Shown piece after piece: positions 36,851-48,548 of a stretch of 64,000 nucleotides of DNA. The DNA is from Azospira sp. I13. GTDB taxonomy: Bacteria > Pseudomonadota > Gammaproteobacteria > Burkholderiales > Rhodocyclaceae. The notes beneath the pieces are model-generated. The model did not search any database. It was not told where the DNA came from and saw only the letters and a list, made by a program, of their open reading frames with translations. The number at the start of each line of letters is the position of its first letter. Positions within the stretch are counted from its first letter, which is position 1. The stretch lies in assembly GCF_003112695.1 (NCBI RefSeq), contig NZ_BFBP01000010.1, positions 148,438-212,437 of the forward strand, read 5' to 3'. Both the position numbers and the translations under genes were made by a program.

Positions 36851-38398
36851 TCAGATGCGGAAGCGCCCCGCCAGACCGCTCATTTCGACCGCCAGGTTTC
36901 GCATCTGGCCAGCAGCGTCGGAGGATTGCGCCGCAGCCGCACTGTTCTGCTCCGCCGCCTGGGCCACCCGCTCCACCTGGGAGGCGATGGACTGGCTGGC
37001 CGCCCCCTGCTCGACGATGGCATCGGTGATGTCGCCCACCACTCTGACGACATCCGCCGTACTTTCCTGAATATCGGCAATGGATTGGCCCGCCTGGGCC
37101 GCCAGGCTTACCCCGGCATCCACCTGGGTTACCGCCTGCCCCATCTCACCCACCGCACTTCTGGCACTGACCTGAATTTCCTCCACCATCTGGGCAATCT
37201 CACCCGTGGCGCCGGTGGTCTGATCGGCCACGTCCTTGATGACCTGGACCACGCCGGAAATACGCTCGGAACGGCTGCCCAGTTCAGTAATGGTTGCCGC
37301 GACACGGCGCACGGTATCGGCAATCTGGGCAATCTCGGCCACCGCCTGCTGGATCACCTCGCCCCCCCGGCTGGAAAAGCTACCGGCCTGCTGGGCCAGC
37401 TCCAGGGCACGACGGGCACCATTGCCCACCTCGCTGACACTGACACTCATCTGCTCGACGGAGGCCGCCATGGCCGAAGCGGACTCGCTTGTGGCAGAAG
37501 AGGCCAGTGCCGACTGGGCTGCATTTTCCGACATATCGCCGGAGGCGCGGTTAACCTGGTGGATGGCCTGCAGCAAATCACCAAGTGTGCCCCGCAAGGA
37601 GGCCAGCAGGGCATTGAAGGCCTGGGCGGTCTGGCCTACCTCATCGTGCTGCCCGCTGGTGACACTGCGAGTAAAGTCGCCGGAGGTCTGCACATAGGTC
37701 ACCACATCGCGGATTTCAGCCAGCGGCCGGGTCACAGAGCGGATCAGCCACCAGGAAAACTCCACCCCCAGGAGCACACCAAGAATCATGGTGACCACGG
37801 AAAGATTACGGGCTGACTCGTACTGGGCCACATCCCGGTCAAACTCCTCTTTGGCCACCCGGGTCTGCAAGTCGATCAACGCATCCGCCAGCTTGTCTAC
37901 TTCCCCGCCCATCTTGCGGTTGCCCTTGAGGAAGGTGGAAACGACTTCCAGGGAGTAATTGCCCTGACGTAGGGCATCCATTGTCGGCAACGTCAGGGGC
38001 TTGGTGTATTCCTGATAGCGGGCGGTAAAGGCGTCGGCCAACTGCTGTTCTTCCGGGGTCATCTGGGTGGCGAGATAGGCCTTCCAGGTTTCATCGACCG
38101 TTTTGAGGTTGGACTCGATACGTTTCAGATGCTCATCCACCGCATGGTCGTGGAGTTTGGCCAATTCCTGGCAGGGGTCATGCTGGAAGGCCCGCAGCGA
38201 TTCAGAGAAGTTTGAATCGAGCAGACGCTTCACCCGGGTAATCTGCACCAGAGGCACCGTCCGGTCCTCATAAACGGTTTCCAGCCCGGCCAGCGTCTTT
38301 GAGGCACTACGCAAGCCCAGCCCCCCAATGACAATCAGCAGAATGACGAACATCGCCACCAGCATGGAGAGCCGGTAGCCAACCTTGAGCGCTTTCAT
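36851..38398 (-). CDS. Methyl-accepting chemotaxis protein lacking the signalling tip
   Basis: A 515-aa transmembrane chemoreceptor: membrane segment 1 at about residues 8-29, a four-helix periplasmic ligand domain (residues 30-190), membrane segment 2, a HAMP linker (RPLAEIRDVVTYVQTSGDFT) and a long coiled-coil signalling domain. Odd point: near residue 394 the helix runs VVQVIKDVADQT directly into TGATGEIAQMVEEIQ. In the family about 35 residues lie between these, [20 protein letters not shown] and the following FAVVADEVRKLAERT, i.e. the hairpin tip that binds CheA and CheW. Here they are missing without a frameshift. The start at 38398 has AAGGA upstream. It may be inactive or signal differently. 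Confidence 0.93.
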   Translation of the reverse strand: MKALKVGYRLSMLVAMFVILLIVIGGLGLRSASKTLAGLETVYEDRTVPLVQITRVKRLLDSNFSESLRAFQHDPCQELAKLHDHAVDEHLKRIESNLKTVDETWKAYLATQMTPEEQQLADAFTARYQEYTKPLTLPTMDALRQGNYSLEVVSTFLKGNRKMGGEVDKLADALIDLQTRVAKEEFDRDVAQYESARNLSVVTMILGVLLGVEFSWWLIRSVTRPLAEIRDVVTYVQTSGDFTRSVTSGQHDEVGQTAQAFNALLASLRGTLGDLLQAIHQVNRASGDMSENAAQSALASSATSESASAMAASVEQMSVSVSEVGNGARRALELAQQAGSFSSRGGEVIQQAVAEIAQIADTVRRVAATITELGSRSERISGVVQVIKDVADQTTGATGEIAQMVEEIQVSARSAVGEMGQAVTQVDAGVSLAAQAGQSIADIQESTADVVRVVGDITDAIVEQGAASQSIASQVERVAQAAEQNSAAAAQSSDAAGQMRNLAVEMSGLAGRFRI

Positions 38399-38525
38399 GA
38401 TGTTCCTTCGGCCCGTCACGGGCTTTATTGTTATCTGACCGACCAAGGCCCCAGCCTGGCCACACAGCGCAGAGACTGCAGGATCATTACAAGAAGGAAC
38501 GAATATGATCGGAATCAAATCCCGA

Positions 38526-38557
38526 AAAAGAAAAAGCCCGGCCAAGGCCGGGCGTTT
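38526..38557 (-). terminator. Rho-independent terminator of groESL
   Basis: GCCCGGCC and GGCCGGGC form an 8-bp stem with a two-base spacer; the minus strand continues TTTTTCTTTTTC. It lies 30 bp beyond the groEL stop. Confidence 0.9.
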
Positions 38558-38586
38558 TCAAGCAGCGTTTAGCTGGCGAGGGCGAA

Positions 38587-40236
<1,650 letters not shown>

Positions 40237-40278
40237 TTAAATTCTCCAGAATCTGTTGAATGGGAAAGGGGGAGAGGC

Positions 40279-40569
40279 TTAGGCCTCGACCACGCCCATG
40301 ATGTCTTCTTCGCGCATGACCAGCAGTTCCTGGCCGTCCACCTTGACGGTCTGACCGGCGTACTTGCCGAACAGGACGCGGTCGCCCACCTTCACGTCGG
40401 GGGCATTCAGCTTGCCGGAATCGTCACGCTTGCCGGGGCCAACGGCCAGGATTTCACCCTGATCGGGCTTCTCACCGGCGGAATCGGGGATGACGATACC
40501 GGAAGCGGTGGTGCGCTCAGCTTCGACGCGCTTGACGATCACACGGTCGTGCAAGGGACGGATTTTCAT
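40279..40569 (-). CDS. groES: GroES (Cpn10) co-chaperonin
   Basis: The 96-aa lid of the GroEL ring. It has the conserved start [21 protein letters not shown], the mobile loop [16 protein letters not shown], and [14 protein letters not shown]. The ATG has a GGAG-type SD (AAGGAGCTATCCCC). The promoter region upstream holds a perfect CIRCE element and a sigma-32-like promoter. Confidence 0.98.
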   Translation of the reverse strand: MKIRPLHDRVIVKRVEAERTTASGIVIPDSAGEKPDQGEILAVGPGKRDDSGKLNAPDVKVGDRVLFGKYAGQTVKVDGQELLVMREEDIMGVVEA

Positions 40570-40655
40570 GGGGATAGCTCCTTGTAACGAAGTTATTGCA
40601 GGGATTCAGGGGCCTGAACGGCCCGGTTGCGGCGGGGTGACACAGGCCGCGCCTG

Positions 40656-40682
40656 TTAGCACTCACCCCGAACGAGTGCTAA
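40656..40682. promoter_or_regulatory. CIRCE element (HrcA operator) of groESL
   Basis: TTAGCACTC-N9-GAGTGCTAA is a perfect match to the CIRCE consensus, the HrcA repressor site. It lies about 87 bp upstream of groES, just downstream of the promoter -10 region, where HrcA would repress. Confidence 0.97.
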
Positions 40683-40684
40683 TA

Positions 40685-40711
40685 ATAGGGACGACCCCGC
40701 CCTATTTCAAG
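40685..40711 (-). promoter_or_regulatory. Sigma-32-like heat-shock promoter of groESL
   Basis: On the minus strand CTTGAAA (40711-40705) is an exact sigma-32 -35 element; after 14 bp comes CCCTAT (40690-40685) followed by TATT, close to the sigma-32 -10 (CCCCATNT). The CIRCE operator follows directly, so heat shock would act both through sigma-32 and through HrcA release. Confidence 0.85.
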
Positions 40712-41060
40712 AGGGGCCATTCCATAATTCCATTTTTGTTCGCCGAACAATGGCGCGGCGGACGGAATACCCGGCAGCAGGGCAACGGCCAAGGTCCGCC
40801 ACAACGCTGCGCCGGCGACCATCGTGCCGGCTTGCCGGCCCCGTCCCAGCTGAGTGCCCCTGTTCGCCTCCGGCCAGATGCGCTATGTCTTTGGAATAGT
40901 CTGGAATGCGTCGGCATGGATCAGATTACCGGCAGGAGATGACGATCTCGGGACGATCCTGGGACAATCCCGGCCAGACGCCCGAAACCGGCGCCGGCAG
41001 CCCGGCCCTGCAACCGGGATCGCCGCCGCAGCATCGCCCACGACAAGGCCCAGCCCTACC

Positions 41061-43490
41061 ATGACGCCGAGACAGGCAATCCCCCCTCCCCGCTGGACCG
41101 TACAAGCACTGCTTGGATGGTTGCTCATCGCCTGCCTGGTGCCCGGGATCATCTCCACCACCTTCCTCATCATCCATGAATATCGGGATCGGCAGGCGCG
41201 CCAGGAGCGGGACACCCTGCTCACCGCCCGGGCCCTGGTCCAGGCGGTGGACGCCCATCTGCTGAAGGCGCAGACGGCAGCCCTGGCCCTATCCACGGCC
41301 GGCTCGCTGACCAAGGAAAACTGGGCCGACTTCCACAAAAGGGCCCGGGGCCTGATCGCCACGGCGCTCCCGGGTAGCAATGCGGTGCTCTCCGATGCCG
41401 CCGGGCAACAGCTCGTCAACACCCTCAAGCCCTATGGCGAGCCCCTGCCGAAACATGGCAACCCCGCCGTGCTGCAACAGGTGTTTGCAACCGGCAAGCC
41501 GGTCATTTCCGACCTGTTCATCGGCGGCCTGACCCAGCGCCCGATCATGAGCATCGACGTGCCGGTGCAGATCAACGGGCAAACCCGATACGTGCTCAGC
41601 ATTGGCATCGAGCCCAGCAGCTTCAACACCATCCTGCAAACCCAACGCCTGCCGGAGGACTGGATTGCCGCCATCTTCGACAACGAGGGGGCCATCGTTT
41701 CCCGGACCAAAAATCCCGACCAGTATGTGGGCCAGAAAGGCTCGGCCGACTATATCCGCCGTTTCAAGGAAACCCAGGAAGGCGCCACGGAAAGCGTCAC
41801 CCGGGAAGGCATTCCAGTCTATTCCGTGTTCAGCCGTTCTCCCACCACCGGCTGGACCGTCGGCATCGGCATTCCCCATGAAGCCCTGGTGGCCAATCTC
41901 CGCAACAACCTGCTGATGCTGGCCCTGGTCGCCCTGGTCATCATGGGGCTGGGCATCGTCCCGGCCTGGCTCATCGGCAATCGCATCACCCGGTCCATCC
42001 GGGCCCTGCGCGCCCAGGCCAGCGCCCTGGGCACCGGCGAAGCGATCAGCCACCCCCGCATGTACATCCGGGAAGCGGAGGAGGTGCTCGCCGACATGGA
42101 AGAAGCCCGGGAGGTGCTGGCGCAACGCACCCAACGGCTACAAGCCACCTACCAGGCCCTGTACGAGAGCGAACAGGAATTGCTGGAGGCCCACCGCCTC
42201 GGCCAGTTCGGTACCTGGCAATGGCACGCCCAGACGGGGGAGGTCCGCGTCTCCCCCGAAGTGCAGCGGATTTACGGGCGGGAAGTGCCTTTCTTCCCCG
42301 AGCAGCGGGGCACCCTCCTCACGGTGGACGCTTGGGAGCTCGTCAATACGGCGACCCAGGAAGCGCTGCAGACCGGGATTGGCTACGACCTCGAGCTGCA
42401 GGCAATCCATGCCAGCGGCGCCTCTTTGTGGATCCACGCCAAATGCGAAGTGGTCCGGGACAAGCAGGGCCAGGCCATCGCGCTCCGGGGCACGGTGCAG
42501 GACATTACCCAGCGCAAGCGCGCCGAAAAGGCCCTGCTCGATAGCGAGAAGCGTTTCCGCGCCACCTTCGACCAGGCCGCCGTCGGCATGGCCCACGTTT
42601 CACTGGAAGGCCAGTGGATCAACGTCAACGACAAGGTTTGCGAAATTGTCGGCTACCCGCGGGAGACCCTGCTGGCCCTGACTTTCCAGGACATCACCTA
42701 CCCGCCGGACCTGGATGCGGACCTGTCCCTGCTCCAGCAGCTCCTGGCCGGCAGCATTCCCAGTTACAGCATCGAGAAGCGCTACATCCAGCGGGGCGGC
42801 AAGCTGACCTGGGTGAACCTGACCGTGGCCCTGGTCCACACCCTTGATGGAAGCGCCGACTACTTCGTCTCGGTGATCGAAGACATCCAGTCCCGTAAGG
42901 AAACCGAGGCCGCCCTGGAAGCATCGCGACAGCAATACCAGCAGCAATTGGAGCAACAGGTGGCCGAGCGCACCGAAGCATTGCAGGCCGCCAACCAGGA
43001 GCTGGAGCGGATCGCCCATCGCGACGTGCTGACCCAGCTGCCGAACCGCCTGGCCGCCAACGAGCGGCTGCGCTTCGAGTTTCTGCGCCTGAAGCGCCTG
43101 GGCACCCCCTATTGCGTGCTGATGATGGATATCGACCACTTCAAGAAAGTGAACGACACCTACGGCCATGAAACCGGCGACCACGTGCTCCAGCGCTTTG
43201 CCGCCACCCTCTCGGACACCCTGCGTGCCACGGATTTCGTCGCCCGTTACGGGGGCGAGGAATTCCTGGCCTTGCTCCCCGATACGGATGTGGCGGGCGC
43301 CAAGGTCATTGCCGAGAAAATCCGTGGCGCCGTCAGTACCCAGGCCTTCCCGGTGGTCGGGCAGGTGACGGTGAGCATCGGGGTGAGCCTCGCCCAACCC
43401 GAAGACCCGAGTGACGACGACGCCGTCCGGCGCGCCGATGCCGCCCTGTACCGCTCCAAGAACGCTGGCCGGAACACCGTCCAGACCTGA
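41061..43490 (+). CDS. Membrane diguanylate cyclase with dCache and two PAS domains
   Basis: An 809-aa c-di-GMP synthase candidate. Order: membrane segment 1 (residues 14-36), a periplasmic dCache-type sensor domain (about 40-280, with QRPIMSIDVPVQ and DWIAAIFDNEG), membrane segment 2 (about 283-305), a HAMP-like linker, PAS 1 (from about 381, GQFGTWQWHAQTGEVRVS), PAS 2 (from about 498, RATFDQAAVGMAHVSLEGQW), a coiled-coil and a GGDEF domain with an intact active site YGGEEF near residue 730 and an inhibitory RxxD five residues before not evident. The ATG at 41061 is used; the open frame to 40854 has no sensible content. Confidence 0.9.
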   Translation: MTPRQAIPPPRWTVQALLGWLLIACLVPGIISTTFLIIHEYRDRQARQERDTLLTARALVQAVDAHLLKAQTAALALSTAGSLTKENWADFHKRARGLIATALPGSNAVLSDAAGQQLVNTLKPYGEPLPKHGNPAVLQQVFATGKPVISDLFIGGLTQRPIMSIDVPVQINGQTRYVLSIGIEPSSFNTILQTQRLPEDWIAAIFDNEGAIVSRTKNPDQYVGQKGSADYIRRFKETQEGATESVTREGIPVYSVFSRSPTTGWTVGIGIPHEALVANLRNNLLMLALVALVIMGLGIVPAWLIGNRITRSIRALRAQASALGTGEAISHPRMYIREAEEVLADMEEAREVLAQRTQRLQATYQALYESEQELLEAHRLGQFGTWQWHAQTGEVRVSPEVQRIYGREVPFFPEQRGTLLTVDAWELVNTATQEALQTGIGYDLELQAIHASGASLWIHAKCEVVRDKQGQAIALRGTVQDITQRKRAEKALLDSEKRFRATFDQAAVGMAHVSLEGQWINVNDKVCEIVGYPRETLLALTFQDITYPPDLDADLSLLQQLLAGSIPSYSIEKRYIQRGGKLTWVNLTVALVHTLDGSADYFVSVIEDIQSRKETEAALEASRQQYQQQLEQQVAERTEALQAANQELERIAHRDVLTQLPNRLAANERLRFEFLRLKRLGTPYCVLMMDIDHFKKVNDTYGHETGDHVLQRFAATLSDTLRATDFVARYGGEEFLALLPDTDVAGAKVIAEKIRGAVSTQAFPVVGQVTVSIGVSLAQPEDPSDDDAVRRADAALYRSKNAGRNTVQT

Positions 43491-43503
43491 GAAGCCGGCG
43501 GGG

Positions 43504-43538
43504 GTGGTCCGGGCCGGGCGCCCCGGCCTTTTACCACC
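43504..43538 (+). terminator. Terminator after the diguanylate cyclase gene
   Basis: GGCCGGG pairs with CCCGGCC around three bases, extended by GGTGGT/ACCACC outside, and TTTT follows the inner stem. The remaining 43539-43780 gap before kdp is GC-rich with no gene seen. Confidence 0.75.
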
Positions 43539-43783
43539 CTGGATGACACGGGGCGGCAACGGCCCGGCCCCTCCGCAGGCCTAACGCCGGGCAGCCCGGC
43601 ATTCCCGTCCGCCACATCCAACACATCCGCCACGCCCGGCAAAACCTTAAGCCAGTCTCCCAAACGGGCCCATTGGGCCATCCCTCCTCCAACCGGGGCG
43701 AGGCCGGCATCGCTCCCCGCCGCCGCCACACAGCAGCCCCCTGCGTCACCTCCTACCTCCCGGCACCAGCCTTTGACTGCGTC

Positions 43784-43801
43784 TTAACGCACTCTTTACG
43801 C
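43784..43801 (+). promoter_or_regulatory. Candidate KdpE direct-repeat site before kdpFABC
   Basis: TTAACGC (43784) and TTTACGC (43795) are near-direct repeats spaced 11 bp, about 90 bp before the first small kdp gene. OmpR-family regulators such as KdpE bind direct repeats at this spacing, and a related arrangement occurs before the second kdp transcription unit at 49645. Inference only. Confidence 0.45.
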
Positions 43802-43886
43802 CCCCGCCCCCGCCTTTTGTCAAAGCGTTAATCCGCCGCCACCTAGAGTTCGAGCGTGATGTTCCATCTGCTCACGGAGGATTTCC

Positions 43887-43976
43887 ATGGACCTGTTCTA
43901 CATCGGCCTGGCCGTCGGCTTCTTTGCCCTGACGGCCGGCCTGGTGGCCTATTTCGACCGCTTGCGGAGGTCGTGA
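43887..43976 (+). CDS. 29-aa membrane peptide upstream of kdpF
   Basis: A short frame with a strong SD (CGGAGG, eight bases before the ATG). The product MDLFYIGLAVGFFALTAGLV followed by AYFDRLRRS is one membrane helix with an acidic residue at the start and a basic C-terminus. It overlaps the kdpF start (TGATG). Peptides of this look precede kdpF in a number of bacteria, but I know no assigned function. It may be an additional small subunit of the Kdp pump. Confidence 0.75.
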   Translation: MDLFYIGLAVGFFALTAGLVAYFDRLRRS

Positions 43977-44068
43977 TGGCGCCCCTCTACCTGATCGCTT
44001 TGGCGGTGGCCATCGGCCTCTTCGCCTATCTGCTGGCCGTGCTGTTCTACCCGGAGGATTTCTCATGA
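43976..44068 (+). CDS. kdpF: KdpF, small stabilising subunit of the Kdp K+ pump
   Basis: A 30-aa single-helix peptide (MAPLYLIALAVAIGLFAYLL then [10 protein letters not shown]) directly before kdpA. Size, topology and the C-terminal Y-P-E-x-F, matching the NAEAF/YPEDF end typical of KdpF, support the call. In the complex KdpF lies between KdpA and KdpB helices. The stop overlaps the kdpA ATG by four bases, the start overlaps the 29-aa peptide, so all are coupled. Confidence 0.88.
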   Translation: MAPLYLIALAVAIGLFAYLLAVLFYPEDFS

Positions 44069-45873
44069 GTGCCAACCTCCTCCTGCAGTACGGCTTCTTC
44101 TTCGCCGTCCTCTTCCTCCTGGCCTGGCCCCTGGGGCTATACATGGCCCGGGCCTACCAGGGCGACCTGCCGGCCTGGATGGCCTGGCTGCGGCCGCTGG
44201 AACGTGGCTGCTACCGCCTGGCCGGCATCCACCCGGACGACGACATGGGCTGGCGCCGCTACGCCGGCGCCGTGCTGGCCTTCAGCCTGCTCGGCGTCCT
44301 GGCCGTTTACGCCCTGCAGCGCCTGCAACTGTGGCTGCCCTTCAATCCCCAGGCCATGGCCAACACCACGCCGGACCTGGCCTTCAATACCGCCGCCAGT
44401 TTCGTCACCAACACCAACTGGCAGTCCTACGGCGGCGAAACCACCATGAGCTATCTGACCCAGATGCTTGGCCTGGCGGTGCAGAACTTCCTTTCCGCCG
44501 CCACCGGCATGGCCGTGGTAGTGGCCCTGATGCGCGGCTTCCAGCGCAAGGAGGCCGGCGGCATCGGCAATTTCTGGGTGGACATGGTGCGCTCCACCCT
44601 CTATGTGCTGCTGCCCCTGTCCCTGATCCTGGCCCTGGCCCTGGTCAGCCAGGGGGTGGTGCAGAGCGTGGCCCCCTACGCCAGCGTGCCCCTGACCCAG
44701 GCGGTGGACTATGAACAGCCCAAGGTCGGCGCCGACGGCCAGCCCGTGCTCGACGCCGAGGGCAAGCCGGTGCTGGAAGCGGCCACCGCCAAGGAGCAGA
44801 CCCTGGCCCTGGGGCCGGCGGCCAGCCAGATCGCCATCAAGCACCTGGGCACCAACGGTGGCGGCTTCTTCAACGCCAATTCCAGCCATCCCTATGAGAA
44901 CCCGACCCCGGTTTCCAACCTGTTGCAGATGCTGGCCATCGTCCTCATCCCGGCCGCCCTCTGCTTCACCTTTGGCCGTTGGGTCGGCGACCTGCGCCAG
45001 GGGCTGGCCATCCTCGCCGCCATGACCGCCATCCTGGTGGCCCTGCTGGCGGTGGAAGTGTGGGCCGAGCAGGCCGGCAACCCGCTGTTCGAGCGGTTCG
45101 GTCTGGCGACCCAGGGCAGCGAGCTGATGGCCGGCGGCAACATGGAAGGCAAGGAGGCCCGCTTCGGCATCAGCGCCACCTCCCTCTTCATTACCGTCAC
45201 CACCGCCGTCTCCTGCGGCGCCGTCAATGCCATGCACGATTCCCTCACGCCCCTGGGCGGCCTGGTGCCGATGTGGCTGATGCAGCTGGGCGAGGTGGTC
45301 TTCGGCGGCGTCGGTTCCGGCCTCTACGGCATGTTGGTGTTCGCCATCGTCGGCGTCTTCGTTGCCGGCCTGATGATCGGCCGCACCCCGGAATACCTGG
45401 GCAAGAAGATCGAGGCCTACGAGATGAAGATGGCCGCCGTAGCCATCCTCGCCACGCCCCTGGCGGTGCTCCTGGGCACGGCCCTGAGTGTGATGGTGGA
45501 GGCGGGCACTGCGGGCATTTTCAACCCCGGCGCCCACGGCTTCTCGGAAGTGCTGTACGCCTTCTCTTCTGCCGCCAACAACAACGGCAGCGCCTTTGCC
45601 GGCCTGGGGGCCAACACGCCCTACTACAACACCGCCCTGGGCCTGGCCATGCTCTTTGGCCGCTTCATGATCATCGCCGCGGTGCTGGCCATTGCTGGCT
45701 CCCTCGCAGCGAAGAAGCGCATTCCCCCATCCGCCGGCACCCTGCCGACCCACACCCCCCTGTTCGTGGTGCTGCTGATCGGCACCGTGATCGTGGTCGG
45801 CGCCCTGACCTTCCTGCCTTCCCTGGCCCTGGGGCCGGTGGTGGAACACCTGCAGATGGTCGGCATCCGCTAA
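44065..45873 (+). CDS. kdpA: KdpA, K+-selective channel-like subunit
   Basis: KdpA carries the potassium pathway of the high-affinity KdpFABC P-type ATPase. The 602-aa membrane protein has about ten segments and four selectivity-filter regions: [11 protein letters not shown] near residue 112, [21 protein letters not shown] near residue 257, [15 protein letters not shown] near residue 377 and [14 protein letters not shown] near residue 500. The third and fourth include the conserved filter glycines. Length is normal. Confidence 0.98.
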   Translation: MSANLLLQYGFFFAVLFLLAWPLGLYMARAYQGDLPAWMAWLRPLERGCYRLAGIHPDDDMGWRRYAGAVLAFSLLGVLAVYALQRLQLWLPFNPQAMANTTPDLAFNTAASFVTNTNWQSYGGETTMSYLTQMLGLAVQNFLSAATGMAVVVALMRGFQRKEAGGIGNFWVDMVRSTLYVLLPLSLILALALVSQGVVQSVAPYASVPLTQAVDYEQPKVGADGQPVLDAEGKPVLEAATAKEQTLALGPAASQIAIKHLGTNGGGFFNANSSHPYENPTPVSNLLQMLAIVLIPAALCFTFGRWVGDLRQGLAILAAMTAILVALLAVEVWAEQAGNPLFERFGLATQGSELMAGGNMEGKEARFGISATSLFITVTTAVSCGAVNAMHDSLTPLGGLVPMWLMQLGEVVFGGVGSGLYGMLVFAIVGVFVAGLMIGRTPEYLGKKIEAYEMKMAAVAILATPLAVLLGTALSVMVEAGTAGIFNPGAHGFSEVLYAFSSAANNNGSAFAGLGANTPYYNTALGLAMLFGRFMIIAAVLAIAGSLAAKKRIPPSAGTLPTHTPLFVVLLIGTVIVVGALTFLPSLALGPVVEHLQMVGIR

Positions 45874-45883
45874 GGAGTCATTG

Positions 45884-47962
45884 ATGAAAACAACAAGCCA
45901 ATCTCTCTACGACCGGGCCCTGCTGCAAGCAGCCGCCTGGGAATCGGTCAAGCGCCTCTCTCCCCGCTACCAGGTGAAGAACCCGGTGATGTTCGTGGTC
46001 TGGCTGGGCAGCCTGCTCACCACCGGCCTGTGGCTCCAGGCCCTGTCCGGGGAAGGCGAGGCCCCCGCCGGCTTCATCCTGGCCATTACCCTGTGGCTGT
46101 GGTTCACCGTGCTTTTCGCCAACTTTGCCGAAGCCGTGGCCGAGGGCCGGGGCAAGGCCCAGGCCGCCGCCCTGAAGGGCCTGAAGAAAACCGTGTGGGC
46201 GAAGAAGCTGCGGGAAGCCCACGCCGGCTCCCCCTTCCATACCGTGCCCTCAGAAGACCTGCGCAAGGGCGACGTGGTGCTGGTCCAGGCCGGCGACGTC
46301 GTCCCCGGCGACGGCGAGGTGGTGGAAGGCGTGGCCTCGGTGGACGAATCGGCCATCACCGGCGAATCGGCCCCGGTGATCCGGGAGTCCGGCGGCGACT
46401 TCAGCGCCGTCACCGGCGGCACCCGGGTGCTCTCCGACTGGCTGGTGGTGAAGATCACCGTCAATCCGGGGGAGACCTTCCTCGACCGCATGATCGGCAT
46501 GGTGGAAGGGGCCAAGCGGCAGAAGACGCCCAACGAGATCGCCCTGACCATCCTGCTGGTGGCCCTGACCCTGACCTTCCTACTGGCTACGGCGACCCTG
46601 CTGCCCTTCTCCATCTACAGCGTCGGCGTCGCCGGCAGCGGCAGCCCGGTGACGGTGACGGTGCTGGTGGCCCTGCTGGTGTGCCTCATCCCCACCACCA
46701 TCGGCGGCCTGCTCTCGGCCATCGGCGTCGCCGGCATGGGGCGGATGATGGAAAAGAACGTCATCGCCACCTCCGGCAAGGCGGTGGAAGCCGCCGGCGA
46801 CGTGGATGTGCTGCTGCTGGACAAGACCGGCACCATCACCCTGGGCAACCGCCAGGCCGCCGCCTTCGCCCCCGCCGCCGGCGTCAGCGAGAAGGAACTG
46901 GCCGAAGCGGCCCTGCTCGCCTCCCTCGCCGACGAAACGCCGGAAGGCCGCTCCATCGTCACCCTGGCCAAGGAGCGCCTGCACCAGCGGGGCCGGGACA
47001 TCCACGCCGACGGCGCCAGCTTCGTGCACTTCACCGCCCAGACCCGCATGAGCGGCATCGACTGGCAGGGGCGCAGCATCCGCAAGGGCGCCGCCGATGC
47101 GGTCAAGGCCCACATCCTGGCCCTGGGCGGTGAATGGTCCGCCGCCATGCAGCAGGCGGTGGACGACATCGCCCGCCGCGGCGCCACGCCCCTGGCGGTG
47201 GCCGAATCCAGCGCCGGCGCCGCCCGGGTGCTAGGGGTGGTGGAACTCAAGGACATCGTCAAGGGCGGCATCAAGGAGCGCTTTGCCGAACTGCGCCGCA
47301 TGGGCATCAAGACGGTGATGATCACCGGCGACAACTCCCTCACCGCCGCCGCCATTGCCGCCGAGGCCGGGGTGGACGACTTCCTGGCCGAAGCCACGCC
47401 GGAGGCCAAGCTCAAGCTGATCCGCCAGCACCAGCAGGACGGCCGCCTGGTGGCCATGACCGGCGACGGCACCAACGACGCCCCGGCCCTGGCCCAGGCC
47501 GACGTGGCGGTGGCCATGAACAGCGGCACCCAGGCGGCCAAGGAGGCCGGCAACATGGTGGATCTGGATTCCAACCCCACCAAGCTGATCGAGATCGTCG
47601 AGACGGGCAAGCAGATGCTGATGACCCGGGGCGCCCTCACCACCTTTTCCATCGCCAACGACGTGGCCAAGTACTTCGCCATCATCCCGGCCGCCTTCGC
47701 CGCCACCTATCCGGCCTTGGGCGTGCTCAACGTCATGGGCCTGGCGACGCCGGCCTCGGCCATCCTCTCGGCGGTGATCTTCAACGCCCTGGTGATCGTC
47801 GCCCTCATCCCCCTGGCCTTGAAGGGCGTGGCCTACCGGCCCCAGGGCGCCGCCGCCATCCTGCGCCGCAACCTGCTGGTCTACGGCCTGGGCGGCCTGG
47901 TGGTGCCCTTCGCCGGCATCAAGGCCATCGACCTCATGCTTGTCGGCCTGCATCTGGCCTAA
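45884..47962 (+). CDS. kdpB: KdpB, catalytic P-type ATPase subunit
   Basis: KdpB hydrolyses ATP to drive K+ uptake. The 692-aa protein has the TGES actuator motif (ITGESAP near residue 160), the phosphorylation motif DKTGT near residue 312, the nucleotide domain, and the hinge motif [10 protein letters not shown] near residue 522. The ATG at 45884 follows AAGGAG; a TTG at 45881 is in frame but less likely. All motifs are intact. Confidence 0.98.
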   Translation: MKTTSQSLYDRALLQAAAWESVKRLSPRYQVKNPVMFVVWLGSLLTTGLWLQALSGEGEAPAGFILAITLWLWFTVLFANFAEAVAEGRGKAQAAALKGLKKTVWAKKLREAHAGSPFHTVPSEDLRKGDVVLVQAGDVVPGDGEVVEGVASVDESAITGESAPVIRESGGDFSAVTGGTRVLSDWLVVKITVNPGETFLDRMIGMVEGAKRQKTPNEIALTILLVALTLTFLLATATLLPFSIYSVGVAGSGSPVTVTVLVALLVCLIPTTIGGLLSAIGVAGMGRMMEKNVIATSGKAVEAAGDVDVLLLDKTGTITLGNRQAAAFAPAAGVSEKELAEAALLASLADETPEGRSIVTLAKERLHQRGRDIHADGASFVHFTAQTRMSGIDWQGRSIRKGAADAVKAHILALGGEWSAAMQQAVDDIARRGATPLAVAESSAGAARVLGVVELKDIVKGGIKERFAELRRMGIKTVMITGDNSLTAAAIAAEAGVDDFLAEATPEAKLKLIRQHQQDGRLVAMTGDGTNDAPALAQADVAVAMNSGTQAAKEAGNMVDLDSNPTKLIEIVETGKQMLMTRGALTTFSIANDVAKYFAIIPAAFAATYPALGVLNVMGLATPASAILSAVIFNALVIVALIPLALKGVAYRPQGAAAILRRNLLVYGLGGLVVPFAGIKAIDLMLVGLHLA

Positions 47963-47972
47963 GGAGACTGTC

Positions 47973-48548
47973 ATGCTCAAGGAACTGAAACCCGCCCTGA
48001 TCCTCCTGGTGCTGCTCAGCGCCCTCACCGGCGCCGCCTACCCGGCCCTGGTCACCGGTCTGGCCCAGGCCACCCTGCCCGACCAGGCCAACGGCAGCCT
48101 GCTCAAAGAAAACGGCCAGGCCGTGGGCTCCCGCCTCATCGGCCAGCCCTTCTCCGAGCCTCGCTACTTCTGGGGCCGCCCCTCCGCCACCGCCCCCATG
48201 CCTTACAACGGCGGCAGCTCCGGCGGCGCCAACCTGGGGCCCCTCAACCCGGCCCTGGAAGCGGCAGTGCAGGAACGCATCAACGCCCTCAAGGCGGCGG
48301 ACCCGGGCCAGCAGGCCCCCATCCCGGTGGATCTGGTGACGGCCTCCGCCAGCGGCCTCGATCCCCACATCAGCCCCGCCGCCGCCCGCTGGCAGGCGCC
48401 CCGGGTGGCCCGCCTGCGGGGCCTGCCGGAAGTCCAGGTGCTGGCCCTGCTGGAGCGCCACACGGAAGGCCGCCAATGGGGCTTCCTGGGTGAGCCCCGG
48501 GTCAATGTACTGACCCTCAACCGGGCCCTGGACCGGGTGGCACCATGA
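47973..48548 (+). CDS. kdpC: KdpC, membrane-anchored subunit
   Basis: A 191-aa protein with one N-terminal membrane segment (residues 10-32) and a soluble domain with [26 protein letters not shown] and the conserved [18 protein letters not shown] block. KdpC is required for assembly and activity of the pump. The ATG at 47973 follows AAGGAG. The stop overlaps the next small gene by four bases. Confidence 0.97.
   Translation: MLKELKPALILLVLLSALTGAAYPALVTGLAQATLPDQANGSLLKENGQAVGSRLIGQPFSEPRYFWGRPSATAPMPYNGGSSGGANLGPLNPALEAAVQERINALKAADPGQQAPIPVDLVTASASGLDPHISPAAARWQAPRVARLRGLPEVQVLALLERHTEGRQWGFLGEPRVNVLTLNRALDRVAP

Noticed and set aside
40736..40750. TTGTTC-GCC-GAACAA palindrome between groES and the diguanylate cyclase gene
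   Set aside because: It is symmetric but short and does not match an operator I know for this group; it is too weak for a separate claim.
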